Source: Streptomyces sp. TSRI0107
GTDB lineage: Bacteria > Actinomycetota > Actinomycetes > Streptomycetales > Streptomycetaceae
Direction of reading: 5' to 3'
DNA: 64,000 bases
Assembly (NCBI RefSeq): GCF_001905845.1
Contig: NZ_LIVZ01000004.1
Coordinates: 558,001 to 622,000 of the forward strand
In this document: positions 19,392 through 28,103 of the stretch, in pieces
Layout of the letters: the number at the start of each line of letters is the position of its first letter
Position numbering within the stretch: the stretch's first letter is position 1
Made by a program: the position numbers and the translations under genes
Notes under the pieces: model-generated
The model's database searches: none
What the model was told of the DNA's origin: nothing
What the model saw: the letters and a program-made list of their open reading frames with translations, nothing else

Positions 19392-21665
19392 ATGTCGAAG
19401 CCCGTCAGCCGCCCGATCACAGTGGAGTGGGGCAAGGAGACGGTCGTCGTCTCCGACTTCCCGCGCACCCTGCCCGGCGCCTCCGCCGTCGACGACCGCG
19501 CGAAACTCGTCCGCGCGGGCACCGCCAACCCGCTCGCCGGACTCACCGAGGACGCCTGGCACGCCGTGGCCCGCGCCAGCACCGCACCGGCCCTCGTCGC
19601 CCACCAGCTGCGCCCGCCCGCCAGCGACGGTTCCGGTCTGCTGCTGGAGGAGCACGTCGACGGCGCCACCCTGCGGTCCGTGCACTCCCGGGTGTGGCTG
19701 AGCGAGCTGTTCCCCGGCATCCAGCCGCGCACCAGCCAGGAGAAGCTGGACGTGGACGACCCGAAGGTGATCGGCGAGGCCGACGGCGACCGCCCGCTCG
19801 CCCTGCTGCGCTACCGCTACGAGGACCGCGACCACCTGTGGGAGCACATCAAGCAGACCCTCTCCGTCACCCTGCACCGCAACTCCTACGCCGAGTCGAT
19901 CCTGGCCCGCCGGGTGACCAGGGCGCTGATCGTCCACCCCGTCGTCTTCGAGTTCGAGGACGGCGGCGAACCGGTGACGGCGCTGGTCGCCCGCGACGGC
20001 ATCACCCGGCTGGCCAGCGCGTGGAAGGTGCTGGGCGGCGCCGGCCTCACCAACGAGGAGATCGCCGCGCAGGCCGCGGACGCCCTGCTCACCGAGCGCC
20101 GGCAGCCCGCGAACGAGCCCCGCAAGCCGCTCACCCAGCGCCTCGCGCTCGGCCGCGAGGAGTACCGCAGACACCTGCACGAGGAGTTCACCACCGCGAT
20201 CGACGCCGCCGGCGCCGGCGGCGCGGTGACCGACCGCACCGTCCGCATCGCCCAGACCTACCTGGTTCCCGCGCACATCGCCGTCGGCATCGAGGGCCAC
20301 GAGCTGAGCGCGCTGCGCGTGGAGGACGTCTTCGACGACGCGCTGCGCTCGATCCTCGCCTCCGTGCACGTCGAATTCAAACCGTGGGACGACGCCGCCC
20401 AGAACGTGGAGGTCGCGACCCGCGCGCTCAAGCTCGTCGCCCAGACCCGGTCCGCCGAATGGGGCATGGAGAAACTCCTCCAGGACGTGCACGCGCTGGC
20501 CACCGGACGGCTCCCCGAGACCGCCGTCCCCGACGTCTTCGACGACCCGCGGATCCCCCGCACCGCCCTGTGGCGGGCGGTCTACCTGGTGCACGCCCTC
20601 ACCCGGCCCCCGCTGCACGAGGAACTGAAGACCCGCGCCAAGGACATCAAGAACGACCGCCGCATGTCGACCAAGGGCTACGCCGGGCTCCTCGGCCCCG
20701 TCATCGACCTGCCCTGGCGCTCCGAGAAGGGCTCCGCGCTCGCCCAGGCCCGCAACGCCTGGAGCAACGGCGGCGTGCTCTGCGCGGACGTGCTGGCCGA
20801 CGGCTGGAACCCGGTGCCGACCGACGACTTCACCAGCCTGGTGGAACCCGCCCTCAAGGGTGACGTCCACGCCCGCTGCACCCTCGCCGTCGCCGGCGGC
20901 ATCGCCCTGATCGCCGACAAGCTGCTCACCCGGAACGTCGGATCGGCGGTGGCGGCGGTGCGGCAGGTGGGCAAGGTGCCGTTCCGGGCCGACGTTTCCG
21001 TCGTCATCGGCGGACTCGCCGGGCGGGACAACGCGGCCGGCCTGTGGCTCCTCGCCCACGCCGCCCAGCGCTTCCGGTCCGGGACCATGCCGGGCAACAC
21101 CAGCGCCCGCCCCCGCCTCGGCGCCGGCGCCACCCCGCCGTACCAGCACGTCGCCGTCGACCTCGACGCACCCGACCGCGTCGCCCGCGACGGGCGGTCC
21201 GAGCGGGCGCTGACCACGTGGGACGTGGTGTACGCGTCGGACACGCCCCGGGCGGAGGAGAAGATCCAGCTGACGCTGCGGCAGTCGGGCGCCGTGGGCG
21301 CGGTCACGGTCCCCTCGTCGCCGGCGCCGTCGGCCGTGCTGCCCGCCCAGCAGACCGGTTCGGCGCAGCCCGTGTCGAGCCCGGTTCGCAGGCCGTCCAC
21401 CGCACAAATGATCGAAGACCAGCGGAAGCTGCTGGCCAAACAGCTCACCGGGGCCATCGAATCGCTGACGAACCTGGAACGTCTGGGCGCCCAGCGGACG
21501 TTCCCGCCGCTGCTGGGCGACGCGGAGGAGTGGGCGACGCTGCGGGACGACGCCGTGAAGATCGTCGCGACCGTCGAGCAGCACGACCCGAGGAAGTCGG
21601 CGGACGCGGAGGAGCAGGAGGAGGACGACGAGGCGGAGGACGAGGTGGAGGACGCCGACGTCTGA
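19392..21665 (+). CDS. Large ParB-like protein of unknown function
   Basis: 757 residues. I do not recognise the whole protein. Around residues 168-215, ILARRVTRALIVHPVVFEF...VTALVARDGITRLASAWKVLG has the layout of a ParB/Srx-type domain (P-V-x strand, then the DGxxRL helix). From about 230 on it is mostly helical, with KTRAKDIKNDRRMSTKGYAG basic near 545, a predicted helix or coiled coil near 675-705 (MIEDQRKLLAKQLTGAIESL), and an acidic end EEQEEDDEAEDEVEDADV. GGAGGG lies seven bases before ATG 19392. It may act with the DUF3800 gene upstream. ParB-like domains can bind or cut DNA or hydrolyse CTP; none of this is shown here. Confidence 0.6.
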   Translation: MSKPVSRPITVEWGKETVVVSDFPRTLPGASAVDDRAKLVRAGTANPLAGLTEDAWHAVARASTAPALVAHQLRPPASDGSGLLLEEHVDGATLRSVHSRVWLSELFPGIQPRTSQEKLDVDDPKVIGEADGDRPLALLRYRYEDRDHLWEHIKQTLSVTLHRNSYAESILARRVTRALIVHPVVFEFEDGGEPVTALVARDGITRLASAWKVLGGAGLTNEEIAAQAADALLTERRQPANEPRKPLTQRLALGREEYRRHLHEEFTTAIDAAGAGGAVTDRTVRIAQTYLVPAHIAVGIEGHELSALRVEDVFDDALRSILASVHVEFKPWDDAAQNVEVATRALKLVAQTRSAEWGMEKLLQDVHALATGRLPETAVPDVFDDPRIPRTALWRAVYLVHALTRPPLHEELKTRAKDIKNDRRMSTKGYAGLLGPVIDLPWRSEKGSALAQARNAWSNGGVLCADVLADGWNPVPTDDFTSLVEPALKGDVHARCTLAVAGGIALIADKLLTRNVGSAVAAVRQVGKVPFRADVSVVIGGLAGRDNAAGLWLLAHAAQRFRSGTMPGNTSARPRLGAGATPPYQHVAVDLDAPDRVARDGRSERALTTWDVVYASDTPRAEEKIQLTLRQSGAVGAVTVPSSPAPSAVLPAQQTGSAQPVSSPVRRPSTAQMIEDQRKLLAKQLTGAIESLTNLERLGAQRTFPPLLGDAEEWATLRDDAVKIVATVEQHDPRKSADAEEQEEDDEAEDEVEDADV

Positions 21666-21743
21666 GCCGGCGGGCCCGGCCGTCGCACCGGTATGACCTG
21701 CGGCGACGGGCCGTTGTCAGTGCCTCGTCCTATAACTGATGGC

Positions 21744-22229
21744 ATGACAGAGAACCAGGCGTCCGCGCCCGCCCCTGTGACCCCCGTGCACTGGAAGCTC
21801 GTCATCGACGCCCGGAACCCGCACGCCCAGGCCGACTTCTGGGCCGCCGCCCTCGGTTACCGGGTCGAGGACAACAGCGCGCTGATCCGGCGGCTGCTGG
21901 ACCTCGGCGCGCTCCCCGCCGAGGCGACCGTGGACTTCCACGACCGCCCCGCCTTCCGGGACCTCATCGCCGTACGGCACCCGGACGACCCGTACGACGA
22001 GAACACGGGCACCGGTCTCGGCCGGCGCCTGCTCTTCCAGCGCGTCCCCGAGGCGAAGACCGGCAAGAACCGGCTCCACCTGGACCTCCACCCGAGTGAG
22101 GACCGTCGCGCGGACGAAGTGGAACGTCTGCGGGGGCTGGGCGCGAGTGTGCTGAGAGAGGTGAAGGAGCCGTCCGGGCAGTGGGTGGTGATGACGGACC
22201 CGGAGGGCAACGAGTTCTGCGTGCACTAG
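21744..22229 (+). CDS. VOC-family (glyoxalase-like) protein
   Basis: 161-residue protein with a glyoxalase/bleomycin-resistance fold: PVHWKLVIDARNPHAQADFWAAALGY at the N-terminus (seen as VHWKLVIDA...ADFWAAALGYRV), NRLHLDLHPSEDRRADEVERL in the middle and VVMTDPEGNEFCVH at the end. The His, Asp and Glu positions suit a metal site, but no substrate can be named. No Shine-Dalgarno sequence precedes ATG 21744; TATAAC at 21731-21736 is exactly seven bases ahead, so the message may be leaderless. The stop codon TAG uses the first base of the inverted-repeat element that follows. Confidence 0.85.
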   Translation: MTENQASAPAPVTPVHWKLVIDARNPHAQADFWAAALGYRVEDNSALIRRLLDLGALPAEATVDFHDRPAFRDLIAVRHPDDPYDENTGTGLGRRLLFQRVPEAKTGKNRLHLDLHPSEDRRADEVERLRGLGASVLREVKEPSGQWVVMTDPEGNEFCVH

Positions 22230-22422
22230 GGGGTGTCTCGTCGATCAGGCCGGATCAGGGAGCGGCGTCTGGTGCCGTGCAAGGCGGAGGAGGGAGCCGA
22301 TGCGATGGGGGTCCCCCCTGCTCGAGCGGAGCCGAGAGCTTGGGGGAATCGGGGACCGACGACAACACGGCGAGGCGCGGTGCCAGGCGCCGCGAGCCCG
22401 GCATGATCGGCGAGACGCCCCC
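22229..22422. mobile_element. MITE-like 194-bp imperfect inverted repeat
   Basis: The two ends read inward as GGGGGTGTCTCGTCGATCAG and GGGGGCGTCTCGCCGATCAT. Over the first 25 bases, 22 match; a second matching block CGGCGTCTGGTGCCGTGC against CGGCGCCTGGCACCGCGC follows. The centre (about 22306-22347) holds GGGGGTCCCCCC and AGCCGAGAGCTTGGGGGA, a word I recall as recurring between Streptomyces genes. No transposase frame fits inside. No convincing target-site duplication is visible. It occupies the whole space between two convergent genes, so a role as a shared terminator is the main alternative. Confidence 0.65.
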
Positions 22423-22452
22423 CAGGCCCTGGGCACTGGGCCCGGTTGACCC

Positions 22453-24189
22453 TCAGTCGCCGCTACGGCGAGCCGCCCTGTCGGCCAGGCGGTTCATGCG
22501 GGCGTGCGCCGACTCCAGCTCCTCGGCGTCCTCGGCGGCCGGGCCGGGCTCGGCGACGAGTTCTGCCCACAGCGCGATCAGCTCCCGCCCCAGATCGAGG
22601 CCGAGCAGCGGATCGCGTACGGCACGCCAGGCGGTCGCCGCGCTCTGGACGTTGCCGTAGGCCCCCTCGGCGTCACCCGTACGACGCCGGGCGTGCACCA
22701 GCTCGACGGAACGCCGGAAGGCACGAACCGGCTCACCGGCCAAGTAGGCCACGTACGCGGCCAGTTCACCCAGCCGCAGAACCTCCGGGTGATCCTGACC
22801 GAGCATCGCCGCCCCGTCCCGCAACGCCTCCTCGGCGAGCCCGGCCGCGGCGTCGATCCGCCCCTCCTTCACAGCCTCACTGATCCGGGCCAACGGCGCG
22901 GTGAGGGGCGTCGGCGCGACGCTCTGCTCCAGCGCGTTGTCATCACCGAGCACGGCTTCGGCGACGGCGTCGAACCCCCGGGGTGGGGTGGGCTTGGGGT
23001 CGAGGTTCGAGGAGGAGGGTCCGGGATCGGGGAGGAGACGGGGACGGGGGGACGGGGCAGGGCTCGGAGCCGGGGCTTGGGCCGAGAGGGGGGCGGCGCC
23101 GGTGGAGGGGGCGGGCGGCGTGGCGCGGGGCGGGGTGTCGGGGGTCAGGGGTGCGGCGGGGGCACCGGCCGGGATGTCGTCGGGGCGGGGGCGGGCATCC
23201 GGGGTCAGGGGTGTGGCGGGAGCCCCGGCCGGGATGTCGTCGGGGCGGGGACGGGCATCCGGGGTCAGGAGTGCGGCGGAAGCCCCGGCCGAGGCGGCAG
23301 GCGGCGTGGGGCGGTCGTCCGCGCGGGGAGGGGCACCCGGGCCCGAGTGCGGGAGCGGGAGCGGGAGCGGGAGCGGCTTCGAGTCCATGACCGGGGGTGG
23401 GCCGAACACGCCCGTGGGGGGCGCGACCGTGCCGGGAGCGTGCGACGGGGTTACGGCCTGCTCCGGCACCGCGCGCATCCGAAAGGTGGGCGCGGAGCCC
23501 GGGGTGACGTTCGACGGGGGTCCGCAGGCGGCCTGCGCCTGCTGTTCGAGCTGCGCGGGGAGGCGCAGCACCTTGGTGGCACCGTCCGGGGCGGTGCCGG
23601 ATGGGGTCGCGGCGGGCGGAGTTGCGGGGGGCGGGGTGACGTCAGCCGGGGCGGCATTGGAGGGAGTGGCGCTCGCTGGAGCGGCGGCGGCCGAGGTGGC
23701 GCCGGACGGAGCGGCACTCGCTGGAGCGACACCAGCCGGGGCAGCGTGGGCCGGGGCAGCAGCAGACAGCGCGGCACTCGCCGGAGCAACACCAACCGGC
23801 GCTGCACCAGCCTGCCCGGCACTCGCCGGAACGGCGCTGGCCAGAGCGCCCCCAGTCTGCGCAGCACTCGCCGGAGCCGCGGCCGCCGGGCGACCCGTGA
23901 AGGTGCTGGAGCCGTCTGGGGAGACCTGGAGGGGGACGACGTAGCCGATGCGTTCGTCGTGGATGGTGGCGAGGACGGGGTGGCCGGTGGCGAGGGCGAT
24001 GCGGTGGAGGTGGTTGAGGACGGCCTGCTGCGGCTCCTCGCCGGGTGCGGGGGTGAGCGGTGTCCCGCCGACCGTGACGCGGTCGGTGCCGGGTTCGGCG
24101 TCGGCGAGGACCCGGACGTCGATCGGCGTGGCAAGGGGTGCGCTGGGGCGCTGCTGTTCCGGCTGCTGCTCCCGGCTGAGTCGAGACAT
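22453..24189 (-). CDS. Tetratricopeptide-type protein with long low-complexity middle
   Basis: 578 residues in three parts. Residues 1-90 form a small folded domain (PIDVRVLADAEPGTDRVTVG, then AVLNHLHRIALATGHPVLATIHDE). About 95-400 is Ala/Pro/Ser/Gly-rich with AAPASAAPSGA-like repeats and two and a half copies of a 20-residue block built on TPDARPRPDDIPAGAPA. The last 180 residues are helical and TPR-like (RISEAVKEGRIDAAAGLAEEAL, LGQDHPEVLRLGELAAYVAYLAGEPVRAFRRSVEL). Streptomyces genomes have such proteins with unknown roles. ATG 24187-24189 has GAGGGA ahead; an in-frame lead of 23 codons upstream is not conserved-looking. The start of the gene faces the FMN reductase-like gene. Confidence 0.8.
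   Translation of the reverse strand: MSRLSREQQPEQQRPSAPLATPIDVRVLADAEPGTDRVTVGGTPLTPAPGEEPQQAVLNHLHRIALATGHPVLATIHDERIGYVVPLQVSPDGSSTFTGRPAAAAPASAAQTGGALASAVPASAGQAGAAPVGVAPASAALSAAAPAHAAPAGVAPASAAPSGATSAAAAPASATPSNAAPADVTPPPATPPAATPSGTAPDGATKVLRLPAQLEQQAQAACGPPSNVTPGSAPTFRMRAVPEQAVTPSHAPGTVAPPTGVFGPPPVMDSKPLPLPLPLPHSGPGAPPRADDRPTPPAASAGASAALLTPDARPRPDDIPAGAPATPLTPDARPRPDDIPAGAPAAPLTPDTPPRATPPAPSTGAAPLSAQAPAPSPAPSPRPRLLPDPGPSSSNLDPKPTPPRGFDAVAEAVLGDDNALEQSVAPTPLTAPLARISEAVKEGRIDAAAGLAEEALRDGAAMLGQDHPEVLRLGELAAYVAYLAGEPVRAFRRSVELVHARRRTGDAEGAYGNVQSAATAWRAVRDPLLGLDLGRELIALWAELVAEPGPAAEDAEELESAHARMNRLADRAARRSGD
23150..23275 (-). repeat. Tandem ~60-bp coding repeats in the TPR-type gene
   Basis: Two nearly identical blocks with a third partial one, each containing GCCGGGATGTCGTCGGGGCG on the plus strand, at about 23170-23229 and 23230-23289. 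They encode the repeated TPDARPRPDDIPAGAPA units. Confidence 0.75.
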
Positions 24190-24330
24190 CGGTTCCCTCG
24201 ATCGAAACGCGTCCGCGTGTCGGGCGGACCCTACCGTCGAGTTTCGCCGTTCCCGCACGGCGCCGCGGTCACCGCGGCGTCACAGCATCGTCCCAAGACC
24301 CGCCCCCCGATCGCACCCTGGACGGCATTT

Positions 24331-24350
24331 AGATGCATGTGCATATGATG
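24331..24350. promoter_or_regulatory. Palindromic promoter region of the FMN reductase-like gene
   Basis: ATGCATGTGCAT at 24333-24344 is a dyad (ATGCA/TGCAT around TG) and runs into TATGAT at 24344-24349, a good -10 box about 35 bp before the start codon. A MarR- or TetR-like repressor site over the promoter would look like this. The -35 region is not convincing. Confidence 0.45.
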
Positions 24351-24385
24351 CTGCCCGGCACCGGTTCGCTTCCAAGGGGGAAACC

Positions 24386-24976
24386 ATGGCCCGCCGCTTT
24401 CTCTTCGTGCTCGGCAGCGCCCGCCGCGACGGCAACACCGAGCTGCTGGCCCGCCGGGCCGCCGAGCAGCTGCCCGAGGACGTCGAGCAGCGCTGGATCA
24501 GCCTGGCCGAGCACCCGCTGCCCGACTTCCAGGACCTCCGGCACGACGGCGAAGGCGACCGCGCCCGCGTCCGCGCCGAGCACGACGGCGCCGCGGCACT
24601 GCGCGAGGCCACCCTCGCCGCGACGGACCTCGTGATCGCCTCGCCGCTGTACTGGTACTCGGTGTCCGCCCAGACCAAGCGCTACCTGGACCACTGGTCG
24701 GCCTGGCTGCGCACCCCCGGCACCGACTTCCGGGCGGGGATGGCCGGGCGCACCCTGTGGGGCGTGACCGCCCTCGCGACCGAGGCCGTGGTCGCGGAGC
24801 CGCTGGTGGGCACGCTCAACAACACGGCCGCGTACATGGGGATGCGCTTCGGCGGGGTGCTCCTCGGCAACGGCAGCAGGCCCGGCGACGTACTGAACGA
24901 CACCGAGGCGATGACGCGCGCCAAGACCTTCTTCGCGCAGGAGGCCCCGCTCGCCCGGTTCCCGTCCGGCGAGTGA
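24386..24976 (+). CDS. NADPH-dependent FMN reductase/flavodoxin-like NAD(P)H oxidoreductase
   Basis: 196-residue flavodoxin-fold protein. FLFVLGSARRDGNTELLARRA is the FMN phosphate loop (GSxRxxxNT); LVIASPLYWYSVSAQTKRYLDHWSAW is the second flavin loop. Such enzymes reduce FMN, quinones or azo compounds in the cytoplasm. GGGGGAAACC lies ahead of ATG 24386. The frame continues upstream in the plus strand over the TPR gene but that part is a shadow. The substrate is unknown; its place near a palindromic promoter suggests induction by a small molecule. Confidence 0.88.
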   Translation: MARRFLFVLGSARRDGNTELLARRAAEQLPEDVEQRWISLAEHPLPDFQDLRHDGEGDRARVRAEHDGAAALREATLAATDLVIASPLYWYSVSAQTKRYLDHWSAWLRTPGTDFRAGMAGRTLWGVTALATEAVVAEPLVGTLNNTAAYMGMRFGGVLLGNGSRPGDVLNDTEAMTRAKTFFAQEAPLARFPSGE

Positions 24977-25013
24977 GCCGCGAGCCTCGCCCGGGCCACT
25001 GCGGGCGGCGGCG

Positions 25014-25901
25014 TCAGGCGGTGATGTCCTTCGTCGTGAAGCGCGCCCATGCCGCCGACCCGAACACGACCGCGTACAGGGCCTGCAGGCCGAGGTTCTT
25101 CGTCACCTCGTCCCAGTAGACCGGCTCGCGCATCAGGTCGGCGAAGGACAGCCAGTAATGGGAGAAGAAGTACGGGTGCAGGGCGTCCAGCTGGGGGATC
25201 TGGTCGAGGATCTGCACCGTGATGAGCAGGCCGACGGTCGTCGCCATGGCCGCGATGCCGCTGTTGGTCAGCGTGGAGACGAACAGGCCGAGCGCGGCGA
25301 CGCCGATCAGTGACGCGGCGACGACCAGTGCGATCAGCAGGGCCCGGCCCAGTCCCTCGGCGAAGCCGATCCGGGTGCCGGAGATGGTGGTGAGGTCGCC
25401 GACCGGGAAGAGCAGCGCCCCGACCGCCAGTGCCGACACGGCGACCACGAGGGTGGCCGCCAGGCAGAACGCCATGGTGGTCGCGTACTTGGTGAGCAGC
25501 AGCCGGGTGCGGCCGGCCGGGGCGACCAGCAGGTAGCGCAGGGTGCCCGCGTTCGCCTCGCCGGCGACGGCGTCGCCCGCCACCACGCCCACCGCCATCG
25601 GCAGGAAGAACGGCAGGGTCGCGGCGAGCGCGGTGAACACCAGGAACAGGCCGTTGTTGGTGATCTGGGTGATGAACGCCGGGCCCTCGCCGCCCCCGCC
25701 GTGGACCGACGACCCGTCACTGGTCTCGATCTTCACCGCGATCCCGACCAGCACGGGCACCGCGGCCAGCACGCCCAGCAGGGCGAGGGTGCGCCAGCGC
25801 CGGAAGGTGGTGGTCAGCTCGCTGCGGAGGAGACCGAGGGTCCACAGCGGGCTGGGCGTACGGCCACCGCGCACGCCGTCCGCGATCTCAGCCCGCGACA
25901 T
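25014..25901 (-). CDS. ABC-2 type transporter permease
   Basis: 295-residue membrane protein with six hydrophobic helices and a periplasm-side loop after the first helix (KIETSDGSSVHGGGGEGPAF). GEANAGTLRYLLVAPAGRTRLLLTKY is the coupling region typical of ABC-2 exporters. The start overlaps the upstream ATP-binding gene by 14 bases, so the two are one transporter. Substrate unknown; the next gene in the transcript order upstream encodes a secreted LolA-like protein, suggesting a cell-envelope role. Confidence 0.9.
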   Translation of the reverse strand: MSRAEIADGVRGGRTPSPLWTLGLLRSELTTTFRRWRTLALLGVLAAVPVLVGIAVKIETSDGSSVHGGGGEGPAFITQITNNGLFLVFTALAATLPFFLPMAVGVVAGDAVAGEANAGTLRYLLVAPAGRTRLLLTKYATTMAFCLAATLVVAVSALAVGALLFPVGDLTTISGTRIGFAEGLGRALLIALVVAASLIGVAALGLFVSTLTNSGIAAMATTVGLLITVQILDQIPQLDALHPYFFSHYWLSFADLMREPVYWDEVTKNLGLQALYAVVFGSAAWARFTTKDITA

Positions 25902-26856
25902 CGAAGCCCTCCCCCGTCAGTGCCATGAACGCGTCCTCCAGCGAGGCCCGTTCGATCCCGAAGCCACGCACCCGCACCCCCGCCGAGACCAATGCGGCGT
26001 TGAGGTCGGCGAGTTCCCCCTCGGGCGCCTCCCCGCTCACCCGTTCCTCCCCCACGACGACGTCCCCGACCCCGGACTCCTTGAGCACGCGGGCCGCGTC
26101 CCCGGGGTCCGGGGTGACCACGACGAGCCGGCCGCGCAGCCCGGCCGCGAGGTCGGCGACCGTGCCCTGGGTGATGAGCCGCCCCCGGGCCATGACCGCG
26201 GCGTGCGTGCAGACCTGTTCGATCTCGTCGAGCAGGTGGGAGGAGAGGAAGACGGTGGTGCCGTCGTCGGCGAGTTCCCGGACCAGGGTGCGGATCTCCC
26301 GCATGCCCTGCGGGTCGAGGCCGTTGGTCGGCTCGTCGAGGACCAGCAGCCGGCGCGGCTGGAGCAGCGCCGCCGCGAGGCCGAGGCGCTGCTTCATGCC
26401 GAGGGAGTACGCCTTCGCCTTCTTCCCGGCCGCCGCCGTGAGCCCGACGCGGTCCAGCGCCGCCGCGACCCGGGCCCGCCGGGTGCGCGGGTCGGCGGTC
26501 GGGTCGGCGGCGTCGTAGCGCAGCAGGTTGTCGCGGCCGGAGAGGAAGCCGTACAGGGCCGGGCCCTCGATGAGGGCGCCGACCTGCGGCAGTACGGCGC
26601 GGGCGGCGCGCGGCATGGGCCGGCCGAGCACCCGTGCCGTGCCGGAGGTCGGCTCGATCAGGCCCATCAGCATGCGGATGGTGGTGGTCTTGCCGGAGCC
26701 GTTGGGGCCGAGGAAGCCGAAGACGCTGCCCGCCGGGACGGTCAGGTCCAGGCCGTCGACGGCGAGCTGCCCGCCGCGGTAGCGCTTGGTGAGCGCACGG
26801 GTGGCGATGACGCCTTCGCCGTCGCCGTCCGGTTCCGTGGCGGGCGGTCGCTGCAT
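25888..26856 (-). CDS. ABC transporter ATP-binding protein
   Basis: 322-residue ATPase partner of the following permease. Walker A is GPNGSGKTTT at about 50-59, the signature is YSLGMKQRLGLA at about 152-163, and Walker B is RRLLVLDEPTNGLD. The C-terminal 90 residues form the usual accessory domain of ABC-2 exporters. ATG 26854-26856 is 28 bp after the stop of the LolA-like gene, so all three probably share a transcript. Confidence 0.93.
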   Translation of the reverse strand: MQRPPATEPDGDGEGVIATRALTKRYRGGQLAVDGLDLTVPAGSVFGFLGPNGSGKTTTIRMLMGLIEPTSGTARVLGRPMPRAARAVLPQVGALIEGPALYGFLSGRDNLLRYDAADPTADPRTRRARVAAALDRVGLTAAAGKKAKAYSLGMKQRLGLAAALLQPRRLLVLDEPTNGLDPQGMREIRTLVRELADDGTTVFLSSHLLDEIEQVCTHAAVMARGRLITQGTVADLAAGLRGRLVVVTPDPGDAARVLKESGVGDVVVGEERVSGEAPEGELADLNAALVSAGVRVRGFGIERASLEDAFMALTGEGFDVAG

Positions 26857-26884
26857 GGGCTCCCTCGCTTCACCTGGGGTCTGT

Positions 26885-28069
26885 CTACTTCCGCGTGTCG
26901 GCGGCCTTCACCAGCGCGTCCTGCGTGACGGCGCCGACGTAGACCTTGCCGTCGTCCGTGATCAGGGCGTTGATCAGGCGGGTCTTGAAGACCGTGCCCG
27001 TGCCGAAGTCGCCCTCGACCTGGTCGCCGAGGGAGCCGATGAAGCCGCCCAGGTCGCCGCCGACCTCGTCGCCGCTGGGGATGCCCTCGCCGCCGGTCTC
27101 GAGGACGGCGACGGAGTTCCAGCCCTCGCCGATCACCTTCAGTCCTTCGAGGCCCTTGTCGAGCCCCTTGGCGAAGTCCTCCTCGTCCTGCGGGGAGACC
27201 GGCCGCTCGGCCTCGCTCTCCTCGGTGACCTTCGCGCCCTTGGGCGGGGTGAAGTCGAAGGTGGAGGCGGCGGGCTCGGCGTAGCTGATCCGGGTGAAGC
27301 CCGCGTCGACGACTGCGGCGCCGCCGCTGGCCGGGGTGAGGGTGAACTTCAGCGGCAGGCCGGTCTTCGCGTCGACGGCGATGCTGATCGCGCCGACCGT
27401 GGAGCCGGACTGCTTGGGCTCGATGAGCAGCTTGTAGGCGTCCCGTCCGGCGACCTGGGCGGTGCCGTCGACGGTGACGGAGGTGGTGTCGTCGACCGCC
27501 TTCAGCGCCTGCTCGGCGAAGTCCTTGGGGGTGGCGGCGGGCTGCTCGGCGTGCTTGCCGCTCTCGCCGGCGGTGCCGTGGAAGACCTCGTTGGACGCGC
27601 TGTCGTAGCCCCAGACGTCGTCGCCGTTGTGGATGAGGCTGTACTCGGCGGCGTTCTCCAGCACCGACAGCTTCTGCCGGTCGGGGCCGTCGGCCGCGAC
27701 GCGCAGGGTGTGGGTGCCGGTCGCCAGCTCGGTCAGCTTGGCGGACGGGTCGGCGGCGGAGCCGTCGCCTTCGCCGCCGGGCGCGGTCGCGCCGGAGCCG
27801 AGGGCTCCTTCGAGACCGCCGAGGTCGGGCAGCCCCAGGTCGGTGGTGATCTTCACGGTGCCGGACAGCTGCTGTACGTCCGACTCGGCGATCTTCTGGA
27901 TGAGCTGCTCGGCGGTGATCTTCGGCAGGTCGGGGCTGCCGGAGTCGGCGAGCGCGGGGACGAGCCCGATGGTTCCGGCCGCCACGCCCAACACCGCGAC
28001 CGGAACGGCGTAGCGGGCGGCCTTCCGCCGCCGGGTCGCCGTGGTGTCGTCGGATTCGTACGGTGCCAT
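26885..28069 (-). CDS. LolA/DUF2092-like exported protein
   Basis: 394 residues. A basic N-terminus (RRRKAARY) followed by AVPVAVLGVAAGTIGLVPAL is a signal anchor or signal peptide ending near ALADSG. The body has LolA-like features: ITAEQLIQKIAESDVQQLSG, then VWGYDSASNEVFHG, and AISIAVDAKTGLPLKFTL, a half-barrel that carries lipids in the outer-membrane world and has unclear roles in actinobacteria. It heads an operon with an ABC exporter. ATG 28067-28069 has GGAGG ten bases ahead. Confidence 0.82.
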   Translation of the reverse strand: MAPYESDDTTATRRRKAARYAVPVAVLGVAAGTIGLVPALADSGSPDLPKITAEQLIQKIAESDVQQLSGTVKITTDLGLPDLGGLEGALGSGATAPGGEGDGSAADPSAKLTELATGTHTLRVAADGPDRQKLSVLENAAEYSLIHNGDDVWGYDSASNEVFHGTAGESGKHAEQPAATPKDFAEQALKAVDDTTSVTVDGTAQVAGRDAYKLLIEPKQSGSTVGAISIAVDAKTGLPLKFTLTPASGGAAVVDAGFTRISYAEPAASTFDFTPPKGAKVTEESEAERPVSPQDEEDFAKGLDKGLEGLKVIGEGWNSVAVLETGGEGIPSGDEVGGDLGGFIGSLGDQVEGDFGTGTVFKTRLINALITDDGKVYVGAVTQDALVKAADTRK

Positions 28070-28103
28070 GTGTGCCCTACCTCCGTCGTCGGCCCGCCCA
28101 TTC

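Noticed and set aside
18273..21584. 1103-codon minus-strand open frame over the DUF3800 and ParB-like genes
   Set aside because: It lacks any domain, is rich in Gly/Arg/Val runs typical of reading GC-rich coding DNA on the wrong strand, and covers two genes with clear features.
23150..23290. CRISPR array
   Set aside because: The repeats are in-frame coding repeats with no spacers of regular length.
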